From the NCBI GenBank assembly GCA_004298335.1, contig SCTG01000155.1, positions 1 to 52,440 on the forward strand: a stretch of 52,440 bases of DNA, written 5' to 3'. The notes below the pieces were generated by a model. That model made no database searches. It was given only the letters and a program-made list of their open reading frames with translations, and was not told where the DNA came from. The translations under genes were made by a program, and so were the position numbers. Numbering within the stretch: the first letter of the stretch is position 1; the number at the start of each line of letters is the position of its first letter. Shown in pieces: positions 36,876-51,664 of the stretch. The DNA is from Nitrospirota bacterium (GTDB taxonomy: Bacteria > Nitrospirota > Nitrospiria > Nitrospirales > NS-4).

Positions 36876-36911
36876 GGCGATTTGCTTTAGGAACAAGGCA
36901 GGGCTAGAATC
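36876..36911 (+). promoter_or_regulatory. Promoter of diguanylate cyclase gene
   Basis: TTGCTT (36882-36887) and TAGAAT (36905-36910) are 17 nt apart. The 36-nt block matches the FKBP promoter at 22809-22844 at 29 positions. It is back to back with the oleA promoter. Confidence 0.75.
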
Positions 36912-36956
36912 GGCGTGCCGATCGCCCGCCGCGGTCGCGCAGGAGGCCGGAACGCG

Positions 36957-38108
36957 ATGCCAGACAATGCCGCGGCTGTAGAGCCCGCGCCCCGGGACTT
37001 CCGGTCGACTGCTTTGTACACGGACGCCCGGGACCGCCTGCAGTTCATCCTGCTCCAGACGCTCGTCACCATCGTGCTGTGCTACCAGCTCCTGTTCAGC
37101 CAGGAGGCGGTCGTCTCGACCGAAGCCAAGGAGTTCATCATCCTGGGGCTTCTGCTATTCATCGCCGGCGTGATGTTTCTGCCGGCCCGCCTGTGGGAGA
37201 ACGGCTGGCCGATCGTGGCGCTGGTCCTGGGCGACACGGCCATCACGACCACCATCATCTATATCTCGGGCAACGCCGGGTCCTCCCTGTACCTGATCTA
37301 TTTTCTGGTCATGCTGATCGGGGCGTTCGCGCCCAGCCTGAAGCAGATGATCGGCCTGTCCATCATCCTGTGCGCCGCCTATGGCGCGGTGCTGTACCTG
37401 GATTCGCTCGAGAGCGGTTCGTTGTCCGAGGGACGCCTGCTGGGCATCACGGTGCTGCTCATCATGGCGGTCTTCTACGGCGCGACGACGGAGACGGTGC
37501 GCCGGGAGCGGCAGAAGAAGGCCGGCCTGGTCGAGCAGATCCACATGCTCAAGCGGATCGAGGCGGAGCTGCAGACCCAATCCGGCCAGGACTGGCTGAC
37601 GGGGCTGGCCAACCGCCGGCGCTTCGACGAGATGGTCCAGCAGGAATGGGCGCGGGCCAAGCGGGAGGAGGCGTCGCTCGCGGTCCTGATGCTCGACCTT
37701 GATTACTTCAAGCAGTTCAACGACACCTACGGGCACCAGGCCGGCGACACATGCCTGCAGCGGGTGGCCAAGGCGATCAATGAGGTGGTGCACCGACCCG
37801 GGGACCTGCCGGCCCGTTACGGCGGCGAGGAGTTCGTGGTCGTGCTGCCCCAGACCGACGCTGTGGGAGCCGCCCGGGTGGCGGAGAAGATGCGCGCCAG
37901 GATCGAGTCCCTGCGCATTCCGCATTTGAGCTCCCGCGCGTCCGACCGCGTGACCATCAGTATCGGCGTCGCCGCCATGGTGCCCCAGGAAAAAGGCGAG
38001 CCGGCCGTCCTGATCGCCGCCGCCGATCAGTCGCTCTATCAGGCCAAGCGCGAGGGGCGCAACCGGGTGCGCAGTCACGTCGGCGAGAGCGCCGTCAAGA
38101 AAGCTTAG
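36957..38108 (+). CDS. Membrane GGDEF diguanylate cyclase
   Basis: A 383-residue protein with about five to six membrane helices (residues about 22-185) and a cytoplasmic GGDEF domain (about 215-380). The active-site signature is GGEEF (about residue 289), and an RPGD inhibitory site lies exactly five residues before it, so synthesis of c-di-GMP from two GTP should be active and product-inhibited. DWLTGLANRRRFDE and DLDYFKQFNDTYGHQAGD are typical. ATG 36957 has an AGGAGG site upstream and lies after the predicted transcription start (about 36917), which rules out the GTG at 36915. The stop overlaps the convergent pentapeptide-repeat gene. Confidence 0.93.
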   Translation: MPDNAAAVEPAPRDFRSTALYTDARDRLQFILLQTLVTIVLCYQLLFSQEAVVSTEAKEFIILGLLLFIAGVMFLPARLWENGWPIVALVLGDTAITTTIIYISGNAGSSLYLIYFLVMLIGAFAPSLKQMIGLSIILCAAYGAVLYLDSLESGSLSEGRLLGITVLLIMAVFYGATTETVRRERQKKAGLVEQIHMLKRIEAELQTQSGQDWLTGLANRRRFDEMVQQEWARAKREEASLAVLMLDLDYFKQFNDTYGHQAGDTCLQRVAKAINEVVHRPGDLPARYGGEEFVVVLPQTDAVGAARVAEKMRARIESLRIPHLSSRASDRVTISIGVAAMVPQEKGEPAVLIAAADQSLYQAKREGRNRVRSHVGESAVKKA

Positions 38109-38902
38109 CGGGCCCCCGGCGCGGGCGCGGGGAGCCGGAGATAGTCGGGCAGGCGGGTCCGATTGTCTTTCTTCGCCGTCTTGAGCTGCTCCCAGTCGAG
38201 GCCGATCACGTTCTTCAGATCGACGCCCAGCAGGTTCGCTCCTTCCAGGCGGGTCCCGTTCAGATAGGCCTGCTCCAGGCGGGCCTCTTTCAGGAGCGCG
38301 CCGTCCATGCGCGCGCCGCCGAAAAACGCTTTCTCCAGGTGCGCGCCGACGAAGGAGGCCCTCTCCAGATGGGCGTCGCGGAGAATCGCCTCTTCCAGGT
38401 GGGCGCCATTGAAAGTCGCGTCCTCCAGATGGGCCCCGCTGAGGATGGCGCCTTCCAGATGGGCGTCGTCCAGGTTCGCCCGGCGCAGGTCGAGCTTGCG
38501 CAGATCCAGGCGATGGGATTCGCCGTCGCGGTACGTCCGCTGACGTCGGCCCAGCACGGTCAGGGCGGCCTGGACGTCGGCGGCCGGTTTCGGCGTCGGC
38601 TGAACGGCTTCGGATGCCGGATGGTCTCTCCACCGGGCGTGCTCCTTCACGTAGGTGGCGAGAATGTCCATGCTCAGCCCGTAGAATTTCTCCGAGCGAT
38701 TGGCAATGCGCTCAAGGCCGTAGATGCCGCCGAGCCGTAACTCCAGGTTCTCTTTTCCAAGCTGATCCACCGCCTGCACGAACCGGTCCGCGAGCTGCAG
38801 CTCGAGCGTCGTCCGCAACTCCCGCAGGGTGACGTAGAAGCCGGCCAGCAGCAGGACGCCGCCGAGGAACAGGACGAGGGTTGTCTTGGTCGGGCGCTCC
38901 AT
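38105..38902 (-). CDS. Membrane-anchored pentapeptide-repeat protein
   Basis: A 265-residue protein: one N-terminal membrane helix (about 8-28, LVLFLGGVLLLAGFYVTL), a helical segment (about 35-75, RFVQAVDQLGKENLELRLGGIYGLERIA), and about 20 pentapeptide repeats (roughly 130-235; ANLDDAHLEGAILSGAHLED and so on) forming a right-handed beta-helix. The helical segment plus repeats recalls membrane pentapeptide proteins of unknown role. The promoter TTGCCA/TACCGT lies 6 nt before the ATG, so the mRNA may be leaderless. Function unknown. Confidence 0.87.
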   Translation of the reverse strand: MERPTKTTLVLFLGGVLLLAGFYVTLRELRTTLELQLADRFVQAVDQLGKENLELRLGGIYGLERIANRSEKFYGLSMDILATYVKEHARWRDHPASEAVQPTPKPAADVQAALTVLGRRQRTYRDGESHRLDLRKLDLRRANLDDAHLEGAILSGAHLEDATFNGAHLEEAILRDAHLERASFVGAHLEKAFFGGARMDGALLKEARLEQAYLNGTRLEGANLLGVDLKNVIGLDWEQLKTAKKDNRTRLPDYLRLPAPAPGAR

Positions 38903-38908
38903 GCCCGC

Positions 38909-38937
38909 ACGGTAGCACCGGCGTCCGCGCTTGGCAA
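38909..38937 (-). promoter_or_regulatory. Promoter for pentapeptide-repeat gene
   Basis: On the minus strand, TTGCCA (38937-38932) and TACCGT (38914-38909) are 17 nt apart, and 6 nt separate the -10 from the ATG at 38902, predicting a leaderless mRNA. Confidence 0.6.
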
Positions 38938-38965
38938 ATACGAGAAGATACCGAGCGTATTTGCC
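38933..38965. promoter_or_regulatory. Perfect inverted repeat, putative operator
   Basis: GGCAAATACG (38933-38942) and CGTATTTGCC (38956-38965) are perfect 10-bp inverted arms with a 13-nt spacer, in the gap between divergent genes. The left arm covers the -35 of the pentapeptide-repeat gene promoter, so a dimeric regulator bound here could block it. Confidence 0.5.
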
Positions 38966-39033
38966 GACGCTGGATTTTCCAAAGAAGCTACGCTAGACTC
39001 CCTCCCGCATTTTCTGTAGGGAGGCCCCAGCCT

Positions 39034-42000
39034 ATGAACATCACGTCCAGAATGCGGTTGGTCATGCTGTTGAGCGGCACGCTGCTGTTTGCGCAAGCCT
39101 GCGACCGGAACTGGCATTTCTTCAAAGACGCCGGCACGCGGGCGTATGAGCGGGGCAACTACATCGAAGCCGAGGGATTGTTCAAGTCGGCGTTGCAGGA
39201 AGCGGAAAAGTCCTGGTCGCGCGAGTCTCGCGTCGCCGAGAGTGAGGGAGACCTGGCAGATGCGTATCTCGCCCAGGGGAAGTATGCCGAAGCGGAACCA
39301 CTCTATCGGCAGCTCCTTGCCGTCCGGGAAAAGAAGCTGGGACCCGACCAGCCGGACCTCGCCACGAACCTCAATTCCCTGGCCGGGGCCTTGCTTCTGG
39401 CGGGCAAGCCCGCCGAGGCGCTTCCGCTCTTCCAGCGGGCGTTGACTCTCCAGGAGAAGGCTGTGGGGCGGGACCATCCGGACACGGCGAGCACCCTCAA
39501 CAACATCGGCGCCGCCTATTTCAAGCTGAATCGATACAGCGACGCGGAGTCCTTCTTTAAACGGGCCCTGGCGATCTGGGAAAAGGCCCTGGGGTCCAAG
39601 CACAGCAACGTGGCGTTGATCCTCAACAATCTTGGCGAGCTGTATGCCGCACAGCGCAGGTACCCGGAAGCCGAACCCATCCTTCAACGCGCGTTGACCA
39701 TCAGAGAGACCGCGCCGGCGTCCGACCATCCGGGCATGGTGGAGACGCTCGGCCACCTGGCGGCGCTTTCCCAGAACCAAGAGCGGTACGGCGGCGTCGC
39801 GCCGCTCCTGCTCCTTCGGCGCGTGCTCGCAATCCAGGAGAACGCGCTGGTGCCCAAGAATTTCAGCCTGTTTTCGACGCTGAATAACCTGGCCGAGGTG
39901 TACAAAGGCCAGGGAAAATACCGCGAGTCCGAACCGCTCTATACGCGGCTGGTCGTGCTGGTGAAGGAGAACGTCGGGACGGAGCACAGAGGGGTGGCCA
40001 AGTTTCTCGGCGCCCAGGCCGAGGTCACTTTCAACCAAGGCAAATACGAGAAGGCGGAGCCTCTGTACGAGCAGGCCCTGGCGATTCTGGAAAAGGTCAA
40101 GGGCGCGGACAACTCGGACTACACGACGAACCTCAACAACACGGCGGCGCTCTACCAGGCCCAGGGCAGGAATGACGAGGCCGAGCTGCTGCTCCAGCGG
40201 GCGCAGGCGATCGTCCAAAAGGACTTCGGGCCTGAGCACCTCAAGATGGCCCCCGTGCTGAACGCGCTTGGCGATGTCGCCAAGACTCAGCGCAAATATC
40301 CTGAAGCCGAGCAGCTCTACCAGCGGGCGCTGGCGATCTGGGAAAAGGCCCTGGGGCCGGAGCATCCCGACGTGGCGACGGGCCTGAACGATCTGGGAGC
40401 GCTCTACGTCGTCCTGGGGAAGCACGCCGAGGCGGAGCCGTTGCTGCTGCGGTCCCTGGCGATCAGGGAGAAGACCCTGGGACCGGACAATCCGGCTGTC
40501 GGCGCCAGTCTCACCAACCTCGGGATGCTCTACAGCGCCCAACGGCAGTATCCCAAGGCCGAGGCGCTCTATGTTCGATCGCTGGCCATCATGGAAAAGA
40601 CCATCGGCCCGGAGCACCCCAACGTCGTGTCAACCTTGGAGAGCTATGCCGCCCTGCTTCGGAAAATGAGACGCGATGCGGAAGCCTCGGCCATGGCCGG
40701 TCGCGCCAAGGCGATTCGGGCCAAGTACGACCAGAGCAATCCCGAACAGGACAAGGCGGTCCAAAGCGCCCAGGACAAGGAGAAATCCGGCGACATTCAG
40801 AACGCCGTCTATGAATACACGCGGGCCATCAACCTGGCCCCGGCGGGCGTCGGGGCCTATAGGGCCTACATCAACCGCGGCCTCCTCCAGGAGAAGCTCG
40901 GCCATCTTGAAGGCGCGCTGGCGGACTGCTCGGAGGCGATCAAAATCCAGCCGCGGAACCCCGCGGCTTACGTCGCCCGCGGGCAGATCAAGTTTCGCGT
41001 GAGGCACTTCAATCTCGGCTCGGGCCAGGGCAGGCTGATCGCCCCTTCCGGGGGAGTCCTGACTCCCGAAGGCGGCGCGTTCGGGGACTTTGCCCAGGCG
41101 ATCAAGCTGGCCCCGATGTCCCCTGACGGCTACTATGCGCGGGGCTCGGCGAAGATGGAAGATGGTGACATGCGGAGCGCGATCGAAGATTTCACCCAGG
41201 TCCTCAAGTTTGCGCCCGCCCACGAGGAAGCCTATGTCCACCGCGGATTTTCGAGGGTGGTGTCGGGGGACTATCAAGGCGCCCTGGCGGACTTGTCGGA
41301 GGCGGTCAAGTTGAAACCGAACCACACCGAGGCCTACCTGAGGCGGGCCTTCATCAAGAAGGAACTAAAGGATTATCGGGGCGCCGTTGATGACGCCACG
41401 CGGGTGGTCACGGTGGAACCGGACAATGCCCTGGGGTATTACGCTCGCGGCATGGCCAAATCCGAATCGGGCGATCACCATGGCGCCCTTGCCGACTTTA
41501 CGGAGACGATCAAGCTCAAACAGGATGAGAAGAAGAAGGAGGAAAGCGGGACTGCCCTCGGTGCGTTTGCCTCGTTCGGCGGAGGCGCCATCGGCGCCCA
41601 GGCCTACGCGAGTCGCGCCGGATCGAAGACCGCCCTGGGCGATCACAAGGGCGCCATTGAGGACGCCACCCAGGCCATCAGGCTGGACCCGGGCCTGCAG
41701 CTTGCGTACATCAACCGGGCCGCGGCCGAGGAGCAACTGGGTGATTACGCGGGAGCCCTCAGCGATGCGTCGCAGGCGATCGCCAGAAATCCGAACCAAG
41801 CCAATGGCTATATCAGCCGTGGCCGGGCGAGAACCCTGTCGGGCGACCACCAGGGCGCCATCACTGATTTGAATCAGGCGATCCTGATAACTCCGAACGA
41901 TGCCACCCCCTATGTCTTTCGCGGCATGGCCTACAACTCCCTGCAGAAGACCGACGCCGCCAATGGCGATTGGAGTAAAGCGCGCAGCCTGAGTTCCGAC

Positions 42001-42039
42001 CTCACCGACACGCTGCTCAGGATGTATGCGAAGAAATAG
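39034..42039 (+). CDS. Large TPR-repeat lipoprotein
   Basis: A 1001-residue repeat protein. The N-terminus MNITSRMRLVMLLSGTLLFAQAC looks like a lipoprotein signal with Cys at 23. Residues about 35-565 are kinesin-light-chain-type TPRs of about 42 residues (recurrent YPEAEQLYQRALAIWEKALGPEHPDVATGLNDLG). Residues about 575-985 are classical 34-residue TPRs with a different consensus (AYVHRGFSRVVSGDYQGALADLSEAVKLKPN). The fusion of two TPR types is notable. TPRs are protein-protein scaffolds; the partner is unknown. ATG 39034 has a GGGAGG ribosome site; a TAGACT -10 lies at 38994-38999 with only a weak -35. Confidence 0.88.
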   Translation: MNITSRMRLVMLLSGTLLFAQACDRNWHFFKDAGTRAYERGNYIEAEGLFKSALQEAEKSWSRESRVAESEGDLADAYLAQGKYAEAEPLYRQLLAVREKKLGPDQPDLATNLNSLAGALLLAGKPAEALPLFQRALTLQEKAVGRDHPDTASTLNNIGAAYFKLNRYSDAESFFKRALAIWEKALGSKHSNVALILNNLGELYAAQRRYPEAEPILQRALTIRETAPASDHPGMVETLGHLAALSQNQERYGGVAPLLLLRRVLAIQENALVPKNFSLFSTLNNLAEVYKGQGKYRESEPLYTRLVVLVKENVGTEHRGVAKFLGAQAEVTFNQGKYEKAEPLYEQALAILEKVKGADNSDYTTNLNNTAALYQAQGRNDEAELLLQRAQAIVQKDFGPEHLKMAPVLNALGDVAKTQRKYPEAEQLYQRALAIWEKALGPEHPDVATGLNDLGALYVVLGKHAEAEPLLLRSLAIREKTLGPDNPAVGASLTNLGMLYSAQRQYPKAEALYVRSLAIMEKTIGPEHPNVVSTLESYAALLRKMRRDAEASAMAGRAKAIRAKYDQSNPEQDKAVQSAQDKEKSGDIQNAVYEYTRAINLAPAGVGAYRAYINRGLLQEKLGHLEGALADCSEAIKIQPRNPAAYVARGQIKFRVRHFNLGSGQGRLIAPSGGVLTPEGGAFGDFAQAIKLAPMSPDGYYARGSAKMEDGDMRSAIEDFTQVLKFAPAHEEAYVHRGFSRVVSGDYQGALADLSEAVKLKPNHTEAYLRRAFIKKELKDYRGAVDDATRVVTVEPDNALGYYARGMAKSESGDHHGALADFTETIKLKQDEKKKEESGTALGAFASFGGGAIGAQAYASRAGSKTALGDHKGAIEDATQAIRLDPGLQLAYINRAAAEEQLGDYAGALSDASQAIARNPNQANGYISRGRARTLSGDHQGAITDLNQAILITPNDATPYVFRGMAYNSLQKTDAANGDWSKARSLSSDLTDTLLRMYAKK

Positions 42040-42073
42040 TACGGACTATACGCTGAAAGATTAAAGGAGAAGA

Positions 42074-48062
<5,989 letters not shown>

Positions 48063-48104
48063 GGGCGGAATTCCTTTGCTCGACAAGCCGTTACGAATGA
48101 TTGC

Positions 48105-48134
48105 ATCCTACTTGAGGGGGCGCGGACGTGTCAA
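48105..48134 (-). promoter_or_regulatory. Promoter of gltBD
   Basis: On the minus strand, TTGACA (48134-48129) and TAGGAT (48110-48105) are 18 nt apart; the predicted start near 48098 gives a leader of about 36 nt to gltB. Confidence 0.7.
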
Positions 48135-48225
48135 GCGAATCGTCGTCCCGGAAAGCCCGCAAACCCAGGCTGAATCAGGGGTTTCACGGGGTAGGTCCAA
48201 TAAGCATGAGCCGGGACCGTTCGGA

Positions 48226-48705
48226 CTAATGGCTGCGGGTCAGGGCCGCGGCGAGCGTCAGGATCACGATCCCCAGGAGCAGGTTGAACCGGCCGATCCA
48301 GGGCGCCAGCGCCACCATGAAGAGGTCGGCGCCGGTCGGAGGCAGCCCGTCGCGGGACAGCGCGCGCGCCGCGCGGGGACCGATCACGAAGTCGTGAACC
48401 AGGCCCATGATGACCAGGAAGACAACCAGCCCGAGCTTGATGTGCAGAACTTTCATGTAGGGGGAGCCGGCGGTGGTGTTTCCGTAATACAGCAGGTTCA
48501 CGATCCCCGTCGGGACCAGGACGGCAAAGCAGAGCCAGACCAGCCGCCTGAACCGAAGGGCCATCGCCCGGAACAGATCCCGCCGGAGAAGCGGGGCGTC
48601 GACCCCGCGCAGGACGGGCACGGCGATCAGGGACAAAAAGAGCATGCCGCCGATCCAGATCACCGCGGCGAGGATGTGCAGCCACACGTTCAAGAACGGC
48701 CACAT
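48226..48705 (-). CDS. CopD-like integral membrane protein
   Basis: A 159-residue protein with four predicted membrane helices: MWPFLNVWLHILAAVIWIGGMLFL, LVWLCFAVLVPTGIVNLLYY, HIKLGLVVFLVIMGLVHDFVIG, and FNLLLGIVILTLAAAL. The WLHILAAVIWIGGMLF start and the histidines in helices 1 and 3 resemble the CopD / heme-copper membrane domain family. No copper genes are adjacent, so the substrate is open (copper, heme or electron transfer). ATG 48705 gives a first helix at the N-terminus; the frame extends far upstream as antisense of the prenyl synthase gene. Confidence 0.82.
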   Translation of the reverse strand: MWPFLNVWLHILAAVIWIGGMLFLSLIAVPVLRGVDAPLLRRDLFRAMALRFRRLVWLCFAVLVPTGIVNLLYYGNTTAGSPYMKVLHIKLGLVVFLVIMGLVHDFVIGPRAARALSRDGLPPTGADLFMVALAPWIGRFNLLLGIVILTLAAALTRSH

Positions 48706-48713
48706 GGAGGCCG

Positions 48714-48743
48714 AGCGTAGCACCCAAGAGGGGCGCTTGACAA
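48714..48743 (-). promoter_or_regulatory. Promoter of CopD-like gene
   Basis: On the minus strand, TTGTCA (48743-48738) and TACGCT (48719-48714) are 18 nt apart; the predicted start is 2 nt before the ATG. The -35 overlaps the -35 of the divergent promoter by five bases. Confidence 0.55.
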
Positions 48744-48765
48744 ACCACCGGCGCTTACCTAGTAT
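48737..48765 (+). promoter_or_regulatory. Promoter of polyprenyl synthase gene
   Basis: TTGACA (48737-48742) and TAGTAT (48760-48765) are 17 nt apart, with 6 nt to the ATG at 48772, predicting a leaderless mRNA or a start at the later ATG 48808. Confidence 0.7.
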
Positions 48766-48771
48766 CCGCCC

Positions 48772-49776
48772 ATGTCTGAACGCGTGAACACATGCGCCAT
48801 CGCGGGTATGAGCGATGTCTGGGACTGCTATCGCGGGGAACTCGACGCCGTCGAGGACCAGATCCGCCAGAACCTGGACTCGAAGGTCGCGCTGGTCAAC
48901 ACCGTCTGCGCCCACATCCTCAACAGCGGGGGCAAGCGGATCCGCCCCCTCCTGCTGATCCTGAGCGCCCGCGCGGCCGGCTACACCGGCCGGGACGACG
49001 TGCTCCTGGCCGGCCTGATCGAGTACATCCACACAGCCACGCTGTTGCATGACGACGTCGTGGACCACGCCGATCTGCGGCGGGGGCGCAAGACCGCCGG
49101 CGGCCTGTGGGGCAACCAGGTGGCGATTCTCGTCGGCGACTATCTCTATTGCCAGGCGATCTGCCGCATCGTGGGGTTCCGCAGCCAGGATGTGAACGAA
49201 TGCCTCTCGGAGGCCTGCCGGAAGATGGCCGAGGGCGAGCTGATGCAGCTCTCCTACAGGGACGACGCCGCGATCTCCGAGCGGGAATACCTGAAGATCG
49301 TCGAACACAAGACCGGGGCCCTGATCGCGGCGGCCTGCCGGATGGGCGCGGTGGTGGCGGACGCCGATCCCGCGCTGCGCGGCGCGGCGTTCCGGTTCGG
49401 CCAGGCGATCGGCGTGGCCTTCCAGGTGGCGGACGACACGCTCGATTACGCCGCGCCGCGGGAGTCGCTCGGCAAATCGCTCGGCAAGGACCTGGGGGAG
49501 GGCCAGGTGACGCTGCCCCTCCTGCACCTGCGCACGCACTGCACGGACCGGGAACGGGCGCGGCTTGCGGAGGTCATGGAGCAGAAGCCCAACATCAACG
49601 GCGAGCTGGCCTGGGTCGTGTCGCTGATGGAGCGCTACGGCTCGATCGACTATGCCATGACCGCGGCGCGCGGGTTCGTGCAGGCTGCGAAGGCGCATCT
49701 CGACCCCTTCGAGGATTCCGTGCACAAGCGGGCCCTGCACGTGGTCGCGGACTACATGGTGTCGCGCGATCACTAA
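48772..49776 (+). CDS. Long-chain polyprenyl diphosphate synthase
   Basis: A 334-residue trans-prenyltransferase. First Asp-rich motif LLHDDVVD (preceded by GGKRIRPLL) and second VADDTLDY are complete, with KTGALIAA between them. It adds isopentenyl units to an allylic diphosphate to make the isoprenoid tail of a quinone, as in IspB-type enzymes; the chain length cannot be read with certainty. The transcription start predicted from the promoter is the A of ATG 48772; an ATG at 48808 (MSDVWDCYRGELDAVEDQI) matches family N-termini better and would have a 36-nt leader. Confidence 0.92.
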   Translation: MSERVNTCAIAGMSDVWDCYRGELDAVEDQIRQNLDSKVALVNTVCAHILNSGGKRIRPLLLILSARAAGYTGRDDVLLAGLIEYIHTATLLHDDVVDHADLRRGRKTAGGLWGNQVAILVGDYLYCQAICRIVGFRSQDVNECLSEACRKMAEGELMQLSYRDDAAISEREYLKIVEHKTGALIAAACRMGAVVADADPALRGAAFRFGQAIGVAFQVADDTLDYAAPRESLGKSLGKDLGEGQVTLPLLHLRTHCTDRERARLAEVMEQKPNINGELAWVVSLMERYGSIDYAMTAARGFVQAAKAHLDPFEDSVHKRALHVVADYMVSRDH

Positions 49777-49798
49777 CATCTGATAGTCTGACGGCTCG

Positions 49799-50338
49799 AT
49801 GGCCGGCGCCAGTCCCTCCCAGGTCCATCCCTTCGTGCAGCTCGCGATCGACGCCATGAACGCCTATGTCTGTGACTTTCGGTTTCTCGCTCCGCCCGAG
49901 GGCCTGCTCGAACGGTTTCCGGTCTTGCGCCGGCGCGCGGGCGTGTTCGTCTCGTTGAAGAAGCGGGGTGAATTGCGCGGCTGCATCGGCACGATCGAAC
50001 CGCAGCGGGACACGCTCGCCGTGGAGATCGTGGAGAACGCCATCAGCGCGGCCTCGAAGGATCCGCGGTTCCGGCCCGTCGAGGAGGAGGAGCTCGCGGA
50101 GCTGACCGTGTCCGTGGACATCCTGGGCGAGCCGGAGCGCGTGGCCGGGCCCGGGGACCTGGACGTGCGGCGGTACGGGGTCATCGTCAAGGCCGGGGCC
50201 AGGCGTGGGCTGTTGTTGCCCGATATCGAAGGGATCGCCTCGGTGGACGAGCAGCTGTCGGTCGCGCGCAAGAAAGGGGGCATCGGCGAATCGGAGCCCG
50301 TCGAGCTCTATCGGTTTGTGGTCGAGCGGTATCATTGA
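49799..50338 (+). CDS. AMMECR1 family protein (AmmeMemoRadiSam system protein A type)
   Basis: A 179-residue AMMECR1-domain protein. The signature LRGCIGTIEP is intact (GVFVSLKKRGELRGCIGTIEP), followed by NAISAASKDPRFRPV and VRRYGVIVKAGARRGLLLPD. The biochemical function of the family is unknown; in many prokaryotes it sits with Memo and a radical SAM gene, neither of which is in this window. It lies 22 nt after the prenyl synthase gene and 9 nt before the DUF1015 gene, so probably within one operon. Confidence 0.92.
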   Translation: MAGASPSQVHPFVQLAIDAMNAYVCDFRFLAPPEGLLERFPVLRRRAGVFVSLKKRGELRGCIGTIEPQRDTLAVEIVENAISAASKDPRFRPVEEEELAELTVSVDILGEPERVAGPGDLDVRRYGVIVKAGARRGLLLPDIEGIASVDEQLSVARKKGGIGESEPVELYRFVVERYH

Positions 50339-50347
50339 GGAGAGATC

Positions 50348-51661
50348 ATGGCTGAGATTCTTCCGTTTCGCGGCGTGTTGTACGATCCGGCCAAGGTGGG
50401 CGACGTCACGTCCGTGGTGGCCCCGCCGTATGATGTGATCGGCCCGGCTGAACAGGCGGCACTCTACGCCCGCCACCCCGGCAACATCATCCGTCTGGAG
50501 CTGGGCCAGGAGCACCCCGGCGACAGCCCCCAAGACAACCGGTATACCCGGGCCGATCGCTTTCTACGGGAGTGGCTGCGCGACGGGCTCCTCCGCCGGG
50601 ACGACCGGCCGGCGATGTACCTGTACGCGGTCGAGTACCGGCTGCGCGGCGGGCAGACCCGGACCATGCGCGGGTTCCTCTCGCTGGTCAAGCTGGAAGA
50701 GTTCGGCACCGGCCGCATCTTTCCCCACGAGAACACCCGTGCCGCCGCGAAGGACGACCGCTACCAGCTGCTGGAGACCTGCCGCAGCAACTTCAGCCCC
50801 ATCTTCTCGCTCTACTCCGATGCCGAGGGCGCCATCATCCGGACGCTGGATCGGACGGTCGAGAAGGGACAGCCGCGGTTCGCCGTCACGGACGCCGACG
50901 GTGTCCGGCACCTGCTCTGGACCGTCAGCGACCAGCAGGCGCTCGACCGGGTCGTGACGGCCATGAAGCCGCTCCCGCTGTTCATTGCGGACGGGCACCA
51001 TCGGTACGAGTCGGCGCTGCGGTACCGGAACGCGCAGCAGCAGGCGTCGGGGAATAAGGGACCGCTTCCCTCCGACTGGGTGCTGATGTATTTCTCGAAC
51101 CTCGACGATCCGGGCCTGACCATCCTCCCGACGCATCGCGTGCTCCCTCGTCCGCTGCCGTGCCCCTCGCCTGAATTCCGCCAGCGGCTGGCAGAGACGT
51201 TCACGGTGGACGCGATCCCGTTCACGGCCGGGACGGAGCCGGCGGCGCGGGCGAAATTTTTAAGCACGCTCCAGTCTGCGCGGGGGACCAACGCGCATGT
51301 CCTGGGGCTCATTGTGCGGGGGGAGGCCCGGTACGAGGTGCTGACCCTCAATGCGGAGGGCCTGGCCCGGCTGGGGACGTCGGCCCGCGAGCGGCTCGAT
51401 GTCTCGATCCTCCAGCAGGTGGTGTTCCGCGACGCCATGCGCATGGAGCCGAAGGACGAGGAGCGCCTGATCTATATCAAGGATGAGGAGGAGGTGCTGG
51501 CCGCGATGGCCCGCGGCGACGGCGAGCTCGCGGTGCTGCTCAATCCCCCCAGGGTCACTGAGGTCAAGGATGTCGCCCGCGCCGGCGACCGGATGCCCCA
51601 CAAGTCCACCTACTTCTATCCCAAGCCCCTCACCGGCCTGGTCATCAACGCGATGGACTAG
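50348..51661 (+). CDS. DUF1015 family protein
   Basis: A 437-residue cytoplasmic protein of the DUF1015 family. Typical features: the N-terminal IlePheuge-like IL-PFRGVLYDP...VVAPPYDVIGPAEQ motif (residues 4-34), GFLSLVKLEEFGTGRIFPHENT, the ADGHHRYESALRY motif (about 210-225) with conserved His residues, and the C-terminal KSTYFYPKPLTGLVINAMD. The family has no established reaction. An AGGAGAG ribosome site supports the start. It follows the AMMECR1 gene closely. Confidence 0.92.
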   Translation: MAEILPFRGVLYDPAKVGDVTSVVAPPYDVIGPAEQAALYARHPGNIIRLELGQEHPGDSPQDNRYTRADRFLREWLRDGLLRRDDRPAMYLYAVEYRLRGGQTRTMRGFLSLVKLEEFGTGRIFPHENTRAAAKDDRYQLLETCRSNFSPIFSLYSDAEGAIIRTLDRTVEKGQPRFAVTDADGVRHLLWTVSDQQALDRVVTAMKPLPLFIADGHHRYESALRYRNAQQQASGNKGPLPSDWVLMYFSNLDDPGLTILPTHRVLPRPLPCPSPEFRQRLAETFTVDAIPFTAGTEPAARAKFLSTLQSARGTNAHVLGLIVRGEARYEVLTLNAEGLARLGTSARERLDVSILQQVVFRDAMRMEPKDEERLIYIKDEEEVLAAMARGDGELAVLLNPPRVTEVKDVARAGDRMPHKSTYFYPKPLTGLVINAMD

Positions 51662-51664
51662 GGC

